Source: Carex sylvatica
Taxonomy: Eukaryota > Streptophyta > Magnoliopsida > Poales > Cyperaceae
NCBI GenBank assembly: GCA_964058845.1
Contig: CAXKVR010000742.1
Span: 1-20,051, forward strand
DNA: 20,051 bases
Direction of reading: 5' to 3'
Shown here in pieces: positions 7,158 through 16,676 of this stretch; the stretch's first letter is position 1, and the number at the start of each line of letters is the position of its first letter. Position numbers and translations under genes: made by a program. The notes under the pieces were generated by a model, which saw only the letters and a program-made list of their open reading frames with translations, ran no database searches and was not told the origin of the DNA.

Positions 7158-8154
7158 ACAAATGTTGGGTTCATTTGCCAATATGGTACTACTTTGGATA
7201 AAAAACGTTCAATAAAAGAAATAAATTGCATAAACAGGTTGACTAATTAATGATAACAATTTCAAATTTTCTGAGGCCACTGATGCTGCTTGCTGAATGG
7301 GTATAAATGGTTGTATTATGTTATTAGATACTGCTGCGTTTTTATTTTTATTTTCTGCTGTTTAATTCCATTAGTTATATACATATTATCTTCTTACTTT
7401 ATAAAATGTTTGGTTTTCCCCTTAACTACAAAATGAAAAGTTTAGTTCTCAATTATTCCGTCAAACAAGCGTTAAATAATGAGTTAGTCTAAACTAAATC
7501 ATATGATCCTCGGATGCCTTGATTTATTTAAAGCTAAACTAAATATTTCATTGCAAGATTTTTAATGGCATCCCGCTACTGGCCGAAACTTTTATTCGTA
7601 TCCTAAAAAAAAATTAAAAAAAATTCAACTATGCCCTCACTTTTTCAAAAATTCGAAGCGTGTTCCTACTGTTGACATTGCTAGCAATAGACTTGGTCCG
7701 ATATCGCTAGCAATGCTAATGGTATCGCTCTTGTTAACTTCTCTAACAAATAATATATAGATGGAGATGGAGAATTAATCGAGGAGTAAAATTATTCATT
7801 AATTATTTTTTTAATAAATATAATATTGAATATCAACATCACAATATATTATCCTGAATAAATGATTGAACCAGAAATACTTAATTAATTTAAGTAAAAA
7901 AAGTAAATGATGCTCCTTATTTTTTTAAACAAAATAAAAAATAAGGTTCGAGCATACATGGTTAATTTTTTTATTGGCTTTGTATTTTTGTGTAATATTC
8001 ACATTAAATTTTAGAATGTAGATTATTGTAAAATAAAATCTCTCGATGAATAATTAACGGACAGTGGAATCAGAAACTTCAACTGAAGTTTTGAAGCTCT
8101 AAACATTTTTTCTTTTTTTTTTTGCAATTTTTGGCTTCATCGGCTTCGTAAAGG
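7158..8154. other. Intergenic, no gene seen
   Basis: AT-rich, with no repeat border or reading frame that can be defended. Around 7677-7730 the word GCTAGCAAT recurs (TTGCTAGCAATAG and ATCGCTAGCAATG). A run of T and A follows near 7795-7990. Confidence 0.4.
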
Positions 8155-8364
8155 GGAATGAAATCTGCTGCGATCCGAATTTGATGAACAGTACTCTGAA
8201 ATCTCTGTTTTTCCAAATCTAACTGTTCAACTTTTTCTGTGCACGTATCTTCAAATAGATAGTTTTTTTGTGCACGCATCTCAAAATAAATCAACAGTTG
8301 AATTTGAAAAACAGAGATTTCAGAATACTATTCATTAAATTTGGATAACAGCATATTTGTTTCC
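8155..8364. mobile_element. Mutator-like MITE, 210 bp, with perfect 9-bp target duplication
   Basis: TCGTAAAGG flanks the element at 8146-8154 and 8365-8373. The termini are GGAATGAAATCTGCTGCGAT on the left and GGAAACAAATATGCTG on the inverted right. The arms stay similar for roughly 80 bases (for example CTGAAATCTCTGTTTTTC on both). The consensus GGAAnnAAATCTGCTGCGATCC is shared with the element at 5310-5500, though the interiors differ. The open frames overlapping it are by-products of the palindrome. Nothing is recognised from 8374 to 8707. Confidence 0.87.
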
Positions 8365-8707
8365 TCGTAAAGGAGGAGTGCTTAAATAACGAAGAGAGCT
8401 TCCCAGGCTGGCAACATAGCCTGCTGCCCTGCTTTAAAAGATATAAATTTGCCACTCTTCCAATTATTATTTTACATTTATGAGAAATTGATAACTTTTT
8501 TATATTTAGGAAAAGAAATTGATAACTGCCGTACATGAACACTGTATACCAACAACTCAGCTTAGTACCAATTTTTAAGATAGATTATTGGATCTATTCC
8601 TTCGCATGACGACAAAAACTGCTGGATGAGTGGATGAAGAATTTAAGATGCTGCTTAAGAATTTTCGAAAGTTGAAAAAGTTTAAGAGCAAAGTTTGGAT
8701 GTGACGT

Positions 8708-9825
8708 GCATACTAAGAAATTTTGATGAGCACAATATTGAAAGTATTTATGAACGATTTCAAATGATAAATTCGAACTATTGAAATTATTATATTTCAT
8801 AAGTGATGCATATAGGGGTGAGTAAATCGCTCATAACTCGTGAGCCGCTCATAACTCGCTCATTAAAAACTCGTCTAAACTCGCTCATTTATCCGCTAAT
8901 TTAAACTCGCTCATTAACAACTCGCTCATTTACTTAATGAGCGAGTATGAGCATGACCCAACTCGCTCATAACTCACTCATTAAGAATTTACCACATCTA
9001 ATCCCTGCCATATTTAATCCTGTGTAACATCAGCTTTGTCTCATTAAATTCTATGTAATATTCATAGTTTCATACATTTTTTTTTTTTGTAAATCGGCAG
9101 AACCAAAACCTCCGCCTAAAATTCAAAACCTAACCTAACCTCCGCTAACTGCTTGTTGTTTGTTTAAGATGAATTTTCATTATTATTTTCATAATACAAA
9201 TTTGTAGGTATGTGACAAGAAAATATCTGTGTGTATGTCACAAGTAGGGCCGTCAAAATCGACAAGACGATAGTTGTTGAATTTTTATTAGTTTCTGTTA
9301 TTAGTTTATGTTGAATTATTCTATTTTTGTAATATGTTGATTGTTGTCTGTTGATGCTACTGTGAAATATATTTTTGTTGGATTTTTATTATATTATATT
9401 TAAATGAATTATGACAATTTGTTAAATTTTGGTACTCATAAGTCATAACTCGTGAGCCGCTCATAACTCGCTCATTAAAAGCTCGCTCATTTACAACTCG
9501 CTCATTTATCCGCTCATTTAAACTCGCTCATTAACAACTCGCTCATTTACTTAATGAGCGAGCATGAGCATACCCTAACTCGCTCATGCTCGCTCATTAA
9601 TCACCCCTAGATGCATATACATGTAAATTTTTTAAAATTTTGAATTAATTCGCTATAAGGTCAAACGGTCAAAGAAATAAATATTTTATAAATTTTATAT
9701 ATTTATTTTTATTATTTTTTAACTGCTTAACTTTGTACTAAATAAATTCAAAAATTTTAAATTTTAGATACATGCATCACTTACAAAGTAAAATAATTTT
9801 AACGATTCAAATTTTCTTAGTGAAC
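8708..9825. mobile_element. Foldback element (family A/B relative) interrupted by a hAT element
   Basis: The left part (ACTAAGAAATTTT, CAAATGATAAATTCGAACTA, TTTCATAAGTGATGCATA) and the right part (TACATGTAAATTTT, TAAGGTCAAACGGTCAAAG, then the inverted arm ending CTTAGTGAACATA) join into one foldback copy once 8813-9609 plus one 8-bp duplication is removed. The joined sequence follows the family B copy at 4307 in order. Arms are more diverged than in the 3895 copy, so this insertion appears older. Outer limits are approximate. Confidence 0.65.
8813..9609 (+). mobile_element. Non-autonomous hAT element, 797 bp, with perfect 8-bp target duplication
   Basis: GATGCATA stands at 8805-8812 and 9610-9617. 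The ends are TAGGGGTGA and TCACCCCTA, perfect inverted repeats of 9 bases. Two subterminal arrays, about 8820-8990 and 9436-9600, repeat ACTCGCTCATT, CGTGAGCCGCTCATAACTCG and TTAATGAGCGAG in the same order and orientation. The middle is non-coding, with CGGCAGAACCAAAACC and AT-rich sequence, and has no transposase. The 8-bp duplication and end sequence place it with the hAT superfamily. A second copy, inverted, lies at 12140-12814. Confidence 0.88.
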
Positions 9826-10748
9826 ATATCATTTTGTTCAAATTTAAAAAAAAGTCCCGCCTAATCTAATACAATGTTCCCACGTGCCACGCGCCTAGTG
9901 GGTCCACCACAACCATGCTGAGTTCCTTTGACTATCTCTTATTTTTATTATCCAAAAATGTTGACACGTTATTCTTGAATTGTGTAGGCTTCGCATCGCT
10001 CCAATTTAGATGCGGGAAAATAAAGAAACAACTCAACAAGTTGAAGTTCTGAGCAAATTTGAGTGGTTAGATCAAATATAAATATCTTCAGCGGCGCAGA
10101 TAAAATTTTTGAAGCGATAATTTAAAAAATTGAATATTTAACACTACTAAAACAAAAGAATATTAATAGAAAAAATATAAAAGAAAAAAGTAAATGTAAA
10201 ATGATTCAAAACTTGAAAAACAGGAGTCTCCATTTCCGTTGACACCATAGAGGAGCCAGGGATTTATTTTCCCGGATCCAATTATTGCAGTTGCACAGCT
10301 GGCGACCCCATGCGTTGTTCAAAGTTCAAACATATAATTTAAAATCTCTAGTGGGTCCAAGATGACGTGTAAATATCTCAGGCGTTAATTAGCACTGCTC
10401 TTCCAGAAACCCTAGGACGAACGGCCACATAGAAAGATTTGACCCCGCCATTTTCGCTTTGATTGTTTTATACTTTTATCAGTTTCTTCGTACAAATCCC
10501 GGCTTTACAGAAGCCTGGCGCACAGAACTTGAACCAAACAATTAATAAGCAACGAACTAGACAAGACCTTTAATCAAATGTTTCAAAATAATAGATAAAA
10601 GACAATTCTGCCCCCGCATTAAAAAAATTTGGATTATGGAAGGGAGAATTCCATAATTATATTTGCTTGTCATTAGTGAGCAGCAATTTGCTTTCATACA
10701 ACTAGTACGAAAATTATTGACATGCGCCGGTGGTTGGTGCTCTCCGAA
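9826..10748. other. Intergenic; unassigned, with G-box words
   Basis: CACGTG occurs in CCCACGTGCCACGCG near 9880, and GACGTG near 10364. ACCCTAGG and GC-richer words appear at 10405-10460. This could be an old gene fragment or promoter, but I find no coding frame or splice pattern. Around 10090 CAGCGGCGCAGATAAAATTT resembles a hAT MITE end with no clear partner. Confidence 0.35.
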
Positions 10749-11213
10749 TAGGGATGGCAACCTCAAGTCGTGGCTCGATCGTAGCTTATAGCTAACTCAC
10801 TTGCTAATAATTTGTTTGTTATTAGAATAAATTGAAATTTAGTTTGCTCACTTCAAATTCAGTTTAGAATGAACAAGTTCAAACTAAACCTAGTCCGCTC
10901 GTCAGTTTGTGAGCTAGCTCAACTAGACATTAATTTATAAATTTGTATGAATTTGTGTACATTTTATACTGTACATTGAAACTTAATATTTTTTTAAAAA
11001 CTTATTGTAAAATTTATAAAAACAACTCGGTATAATTCGGTTCTAAAATTTGTAAATTATATTTTCTTCTTAAAACAATATCCAGCTAAAACCAATGAAC
11101 CAGCGAGTCAGCTTGCAAGTTAGTTGGTCCAACTCATAACGATTTCAGTCTTTAATTGCAGCTCAGATCTCTAGAGTTAGCTCGCTCGTAACGAGTCAGC
11201 TCGTTGCCACCCA
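10749..11213. mobile_element. hAT-like MITE with GGGATGGCAAC termini
   Basis: The left end TAGGGATGGCAAC is mirrored by GTTGCCACCCA at the right. Both flanks inside carry short CTCG/GAGC words (GTGGCTCGATCG; AGCTCGCTCGTAACGAGTCAG) as subterminal repeats, and the core is AT-rich and non-coding. The end sequence is typical of a widespread plant hAT MITE group. The 8-bp flanks (TCTCCGAA and ATCTGTAA) agree only partly, so the insertion is old or the border is shifted by a base or two. Confidence 0.6.
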
Positions 11214-11979
11214 ATCTGTAAAGTATCATGTACCGAACATCTTACACAATTTTGCATTTAGAAGAGTTTAAATTCAACATAAAATCCTTAATTTCGTTAT
11301 ATTACAAAAGTTGGTGGAATGATAATACTTTATTCGATAAGACAAATGAGAAAGAACTTCTTTTTTCTTAAGCCTATTAAAGAAGAATCAGCGTAAGGAA
11401 AAAAAAAAAAACTATTATTAGCTTATTGACCTAATGCATTGATAACAACTATTTTTTACTCGTGATCTTATAGGATAATTAATAAATATAAAATTATATA
11501 TAATAATTTTCAGTTCGTACATCTAATGAATTATATTTATTTCTATGCCCAAAATTGGTTCATACAATATTTTATATAGTTGTTAATAATTAAGAATTTG
11601 TATTCTTTCACAAATAACAAGTATATTTTTTATATTTTATACAATTTTGACAATTTTGTACAAGATGTGTTTAAATTTTAAAATAAGATATTTATTTGTT
11701 GGCTGTGTTTTTGAATTAATATGGATAAATTATAAATATATTTAATAAACATTCGTTACTTCCTTTACTCAATAGCTAAGATCTAAACTAATAAAGGTAC
11801 ATTACGTGTAAAACTAAAGATTAACGATTTATAATAAAATATGCGTAAACTAATTATTATGAATAAAAATAAAATATTAATAATTATAAATAAATACTAA
11901 TATAAAATCAATTTCGTTCAATTCAGACCGGAACACATATACCAACAGATCCTATGTTAGTTTAGATGTTTATTATAAA
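11214..11979. other. Intergenic AT-rich stretch, no feature recognised
   Basis: The sequence is strongly AT-rich throughout, with many ATAAAT and TTATA words. No frames, repeats with borders or RNA genes are recognised. Confidence 0.45.
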
Positions 11980-12826
11980 GGTTTAAATAGTGTTTATCGT
12001 GTAATAGCAAAATAGTTTAACAAAAACTCTATATTCATATTATGCTGCTATAACATGCTGTAGTGTCGATAGCGTTATAGTTTTTATGATCCGAAAATAT
12101 TATAACAGTACTACATTGCTAGTATAGTGCGCTATTTACTAGGGGTGATTAATGAGTGAGCATGAGCGAGTTAGGATATGCTCATACTCGCTCATTTAGT
12201 AAATGAGCGAGTTGGTAAATGAGCGAGTTTAAGTGAGTTGATAAATGAGCGAGTCGAAAATGAGTGAGTTATGAGCGGCTCACGAGTTATGAGTACTAAA
12301 ATTTAATAAATTGTCATAATTCATTTAAATAAAATATAATAAAAATCCAATAAAAATATAATCATATTACAAAAATCAACAGTATCACCAATACTTCAAC
12401 AGTGATACTTTCATAGCTATCGTTCAACAAACAACAATATAATATAAAAAAATCAATAATATCATTTTAGGTATTGGGGCGTCTGTTAATGAGGCAAAAT
12501 TATTTAGGTTTTGGGGTGTCTCTTTTTTGAAGAGTCTGTTTTCAACTTGTTCTGCCGAATTAAAAAAAAATGAATATATGATGAAATTATGAATATTACA
12601 CATAATTTAATGAGGCAAGGCTGATGTGGCAGAAATTTATTTGAGATTGAATGTAGCAGGAATTAGATGTGGCAAATTCTAAATGAGCGAGTTGGAGCAT
12701 GCTCATGCTCATTCAGTTAATAAATAAATGAGTTATTAATAAGCGAATTTAAGTGAATATTTAATAAATAAATTACGAACAGCTCACGAATTATAAACAA
12801 TTTACTCACCTCTACTATTTAGAACC
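11980..12826. mobile_element. Small hAT-like MITE (about 164 bp) split by a larger hAT element
   Basis: The left end GGTTTAAATAGTG (11980 on) is mirrored by GCGCTATTTA plus GAACC once the insertion at 12140-12814 is taken out. The interior carries GCTATAAC, GATAGCGTTATAG and TAGTATAGTGCGC words, like plant hAT elements with AGCG-type subterminal repeats. The larger element sits a few bases inside its right end. No clear outer target duplication is seen. Confidence 0.45.
12140..12814 (-). mobile_element. Second copy of the 8813 hAT family, inverted, 675 bp
   Basis: It begins TAGGGGTGATTAATGAG and ends CTCACCTCTA, the reverse-complement arrangement of the copy at 8813-9609 with one change in the right terminus. 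Flanks are CTATTTAC (12132-12139) and CTATTTAG (12815-12822), 7 of 8 identical. Its arrays of GAGCGAG and AATGAG words, the TTATGAGCGGCTCACGAG word and the AT-rich middle follow the other copy in order. It has more array decay on the right (ATTCAGTTAATAAATAAATG) and no coding capacity. It ends about 270 bases upstream of the TATA box proposed for the NET4-like gene. Confidence 0.82.
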
Positions 12827-13087
12827 ATCAACCATGGACCACGCCAAAACTCTCTGTTTGATTTCCATCTCACACAACAAACTGGACATCTCGCTTTTGT
12901 TCAGTACTTGAGATAACCTATAAATCTATTGATTTAAAAAGGAACGGTCTGGTCCTCCATGCTGTCAACAAGCACGGGTATTTTGGTCATTACACTTTCT
13001 GTACTCTTTTGACACCAGAGCTTAGATCCGGTCCCAAGCAGGAAATTTCCAGCGCAGAGACAGTGCGTCTGTTTGCTTTAAGATCTG

Positions 13088-13093
13088 TATAAA
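13088..13093 (+). promoter_or_regulatory. Candidate TATA box of the NET4-like gene
   Basis: CTGTATAAACTC contains a full TATAAA. It lies upstream of a less AT-rich, pyrimidine-rich stretch (13130-13347) that looks like a plant 5' leader. A transcription start about 30 bases on, near 13120, is an inference. A weaker alternative is TTTATAACA near 13179. A perfect palindrome CCCGCGCGGG lies at 13149-13158. Confidence 0.4.
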
Positions 13094-13119
13094 CTCAATT
13101 TCAAATAAACCCCTGCGAA

Positions 13120-13347
13120 TCTACATCGCAGATCTCCGAGGTACGCTTCCCGCGCGGGAGAGACGCAGTATTCCAACTTTTATAACACCCGACTTCCGAG
13201 TAGCCAGGGACACCTCACACAACTCAGTGGTCCCTCTCTCTCTCTCTCTCTCTCCGTTTCTCATTTTGAAATACGAGCCTCTCTACCCGCTCCTTCCCCA
13301 ACCCTGAGAGCTCAACCCGCCGTTGCCGCATTTTTGGCATTGATCTG
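13120..13347 (+). other. Putative non-coding first exon (5' leader) of the NET4-like gene
   Basis: This stretch is richer in C and T than its surroundings and holds a CT tract, CTCTACCCGCTCC and CAACCCGCCGTTGCC. It ends at TGATCTG followed by GTTAGTTTTTT, a good plant 5' splice site. The next downstream acceptor with a strong pyrimidine tract before the coding exon is at 16611-16613. No ATG-led frame of note lies inside. Both ends are inferred from composition and splice signals only. Confidence 0.4.
13234..13254 (+). repeat. (CT)n microsatellite in the putative leader
   Basis: About ten uninterrupted CT units. Such tracts are common close downstream of plant transcription starts (Y patches), which supports the leader assignment. 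Confidence 0.9.
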
Positions 13348-15643
13348 GTTAGTTTTTTCTCTTCTAGTTTTTTTTTTTTTTTAATAATTTAAACCTTTCC
13401 TTTGGTTGTGGTTTTGTTTCTTTTTTGCATAAAAATTATAATTAGTACCTTAGTATAAACAAAGAAGGAAAATCTACAATATTTGGAGAATGCCTTTTTA
13501 AATCTACGACACTTGCTCGACTGTTCTTCATAAGTTTTGCAGTATGGTCTTCCTTTTCCCTTTTTAAATCTCCCATTTACAATCTGTGCCTTCACTTGTC
13601 ATCTCTAATTACGGCCTCTGAAAGCTAGATTTTTGTTGACAACATGTTAAATCAAACGTAAATAATTTTCATTGTATTTTTCAAAAGCTGTGTAGAATAC
13701 ATAGAAAATAATGGTTTTTTTATTTTTCAAAATCTAAGTTTAGAATAAGTAGATAATAATTTTTTTTTTGTTAGGCTCAAAATTTATGATTTTTCTTTAA
13801 TAGGAATTGTCCAATTTTTATGCTTTAAGACAAATTTATTTAAAATAATTTCCTGGGTTTTATCTGTAGAAACCTCTTTTATTAGAGAGTTGGTTCTTGA
13901 TTTGAAGGATGTATATCCACGCACCAAAATGGGTCTCAGAAGTGGACATCATGTTTGCATCTGGGGCCTTGTGTGCTGTGCATATATGGTTTGAACGCGA
14001 GGAACCAATAAGCAAACTGGTGAGGGTCTATCCGCAAAACTTTAGCGTTCATATTTTTATTAGATAATTTTTTTTCCCGTGCCACGGTGCCACCTACCGT
14101 GCTCTACATGAGTAAGGCACGTGCAGAAATTAAAATCCGAAAATAGTGGAGAGAATAAATGCAATCCTATATTATTATTTACATTTTCCTTTCTGCCATC
14201 GGTACCTGAGAAATGAAATCTCTTGAATTTAGATTTATTGCAATGGATTACTGTTTCAGTTGAACTGACACATCTAACAAGTTTGACTAAACACCAAATC
14301 TGACTTATAGGTGGGTCGGGGCTCTTCTTTACCCACTAATAAAACATTGCCAATATTCTAAAATAGTATTTAGGATTATGAATGAAATTGTTTTTATTCA
14401 TTCTGGCGCTTTTGTTGAGGGCCAATGAAATGTGGGCCCAACTTGTCTCTTGCATATTGTGGTAATGTGACTAATTATCAGCGTGAGTCTATTCCACACA
14501 AGCCATCTCGTCATCTAAAGATGTCGGCACATAAATGGTGATATACAAGAAGTGCAAATAATTAAATTGGGTGGTTGAGCTATCTATCATGTCCTATTGT
14601 ATTCTAATTTATGTTTACACAAATACAAGTCAATGAAATATTTTTGGCTTTTATGCATGTGTCTTGCATTCATATTCTCATGCTTGCATGGGTTCATAAA
14701 GTATAGACAACCTGTCAAATTTCTTAGTTTGCAATTTATAAACAGAAGGCTACCAAAATTGGTGTATCTATTAGGTAGGATTGATGGAAAGGAAGTTTAA
14801 ATAGCAATGGAATTAATGGATTAGGATCACTTAATAATGTTTTTGACTTTTACAATATACATATTGAAAATCGTAATGAATGAAATTTGAAATTGAACTT
14901 TTTGAATGAGATTTGATGCCCTTTTTTAGTAATCAAATAGTTTGAAATGTTCAGTGGTGTGTAGTTAACTTGTTTGATAGATCATTAAATAATATTCAAA
15001 TTGCATTATTTTTGACTGATAAAGTGAGCAATTGAAAAATAAATTTATAGGTATGTTATTGGACATTTAGATAGACTAATAATCAAATTTCATGCAATTT
15101 ATGTATTGTTTTATGATGCATGGAGAACCACTAAGGGGACTTGTAATTTAACTTATTTAATGGATGATGAAACAAAGATGAAATCTCATCTTATTTTATG
15201 ATATGTGGATAACATAGATCATGCCTGTAATGTTGGATTTCAAATTTAAACTTTATTTTTTTAAGATTGTCAAAATAAGAAATTGTCAAATGATCCCCCT
15301 CATATTTTAAATTATGCCCTGAATCTTGTGCTTGCATGTGTTTATATGGCCATATGGGTACAGACAGCTCATCATTAATAATCTGGGAATGTTCAAGCTC
15401 ATCATTTCTGGTATTATTTAGCATATTAACAAGTTCAATATAGAATATACAAGGTCTAACATATGTAATTTGGTTATAATATAAGGGTATAGCTCAGAAA
15501 TAGTTCGTTTTATATAATTTAAATAAATATCAAAGTATTGATGATTAAGAAAACAAACAACAAATTTGGGAACTTTGTTATTATGCTATTTAGTTACGAA
15601 CTGGATGATTAAAATTGGCCTGGATATCATAGATGCTAATGGT

Positions 15644-15722
15644 AATTACCTGTCCTGCAGTCAATCAAAATGTAAGATGGCAAGTTGCCACCTTACCCTA
15701 AAAAAAAATTACCTGTCCTGCA
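15644..15722. repeat. 16-bp direct repeat around a short hairpin
   Basis: AATTACCTGTCCTGCA occurs at 15644-15659 and 15707-15722. Between the copies is a near-perfect palindrome at 15672-15696 (GTAAGATGGCAA, G, TTGCCACCTTAC), with one mismatch over 12 pairs, followed by an A-run. It could be a tiny inserted element or a duplication with spacer. Confidence 0.8.
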
Positions 15723-16571
15723 AAATATGCTAATTGCTGGGATTCCTTTTGGAAATCATTTCTAGTGGGGTAAAATACAAATACGATAATTGTGCAGGGC
15801 CTTTTAAAGAAGTACCATACATGATTTTTTAAGCTGTGCATGGATCTATGATAGATCTTGATAGTTGCACATGTCCATTCGGTTGTGGAGAACCAATCTT
15901 TGCTGGTCCCATCAACATATCTTACTTATGAACTGTTATTGTTGCTTGCATATGTTTGGAAAGTTGCAGGATTTTTTTTATTCTGCTTAGACATACTAGT
16001 ACAGAATTCAGGGAGTTCTTACTAGTATGGGTCAGTGTGTCTCTATTTTATATATTGTGGAAACCACACATATTTACAAAGAAGACCTCAGACCTCAAGT
16101 CTATTGTTATTCAAAATTTAGAGGCCATTATTTGTTGGTGTATTTTGGTTTGGATAAGTTCTCTAATTACACTAGTCTCACATCATCTCCTTTTGGTCTA
16201 ATATTCACTCTTTAGTTTGTGTTATTTCTTAAATTTTAAACTTAATTTTATTATTTATCTGTATAATTTTTATCAACTATATTTTATTCAAATTTAGAAA
16301 ACTAATTACTACATAATACAATGAATATTATATTCTGGGATATTTCAAGAAAAAGGAAAAAAAAAGGAAAACGAAAACGAAAGACATGTTTACTTTTGTG
16401 ATAACATGTGGTAAGGCAAACCAAGTTTGTTCAAGTAAACATGGATCATCAAAGTAGAAACAATTCTGATTATAGAAAATGGATCAACTTTACAAATCTG
16501 GTTAATATCTCCGAATAATTAATAGTCCTTTCGTGTTTCAACTTTATTGTTTCTGCGGTTTCTATTTTAAA

Positions 16572-16613
16572 TAGGAAAATATTTTCCTTTTCCTTTTCCT
16601 TTTTGTTTTTCAG
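16572..16613 (+). promoter_or_regulatory. Strong pyrimidine tract and 3' splice site before the first coding exon
   Basis: TTTTCC is repeated three times and followed by TTTTTGTTTTTCAG, with exon sequence AATTCCTAATTTTG after it. The tract and CAG fit a plant intron end and place about 63 bases of leader ahead of the ATG at 16677. Confidence 0.45.
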
Positions 16614-16676
16614 AATTCCTAATTTTGATTATTTTCTGTTTAAATAGGGTAAATTGTGTGGTACCAGTGAGAGAGG

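Larger units (their letters stand above)
13348..16613 (+). other. Putative 5'-leader intron of the NET4-like gene (about 3.3 kb)
   Basis: It would start GTTAGT and end in a pyrimidine tract built of TTTTCC units (about 16581-16600) followed by TTTTTGTTTTTCAG at 16613. The stretch is T-rich on the plus strand, as plant introns are, and I see no coding frame with support. Short frames at 14597-14800, 15191-15424 and 15956-16201 lack known motifs and look like chance. An alternative acceptor is AAATAG near 16648. Alternatively the coding exon could have its own nearby promoter. Confidence 0.38.

Noticed and set aside
8079..8800. Three short minus-strand open frames in series.
   Set aside because: One overlaps a palindromic MITE and the others fall in AT-rich DNA running up to the foldback element. 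There are no shared frame, splice signals or motifs.
8820..9600. Regularly recurring CTCGCTCATT words, at first sight like a CRISPR or satellite array.
   Set aside because: Spacing is irregular, there are no unique spacers, and the arrays lie at both ends of an element with hAT termini and an 8-bp duplication.
10557..10766. 69-residue minus-strand open frame.
   Set aside because: It overlaps the left end of the GGGATGGCAAC element and has no recognisable domain.
14597..14800. 67-residue plus-strand frame with a hydrophobic, Cys-rich N-terminal half.
   Set aside because: It looks like a possible small secreted peptide, but T-rich intron-like DNA often encodes F/L/C/I runs, and there is no supporting promoter, homology or second exon.
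15956..16201. Overlapping frames of 81 and 62 residues.
   Set aside because: Two overlapping frames in different phases with hydrophobic bias in T-rich DNA are typical of non-coding intron sequence.
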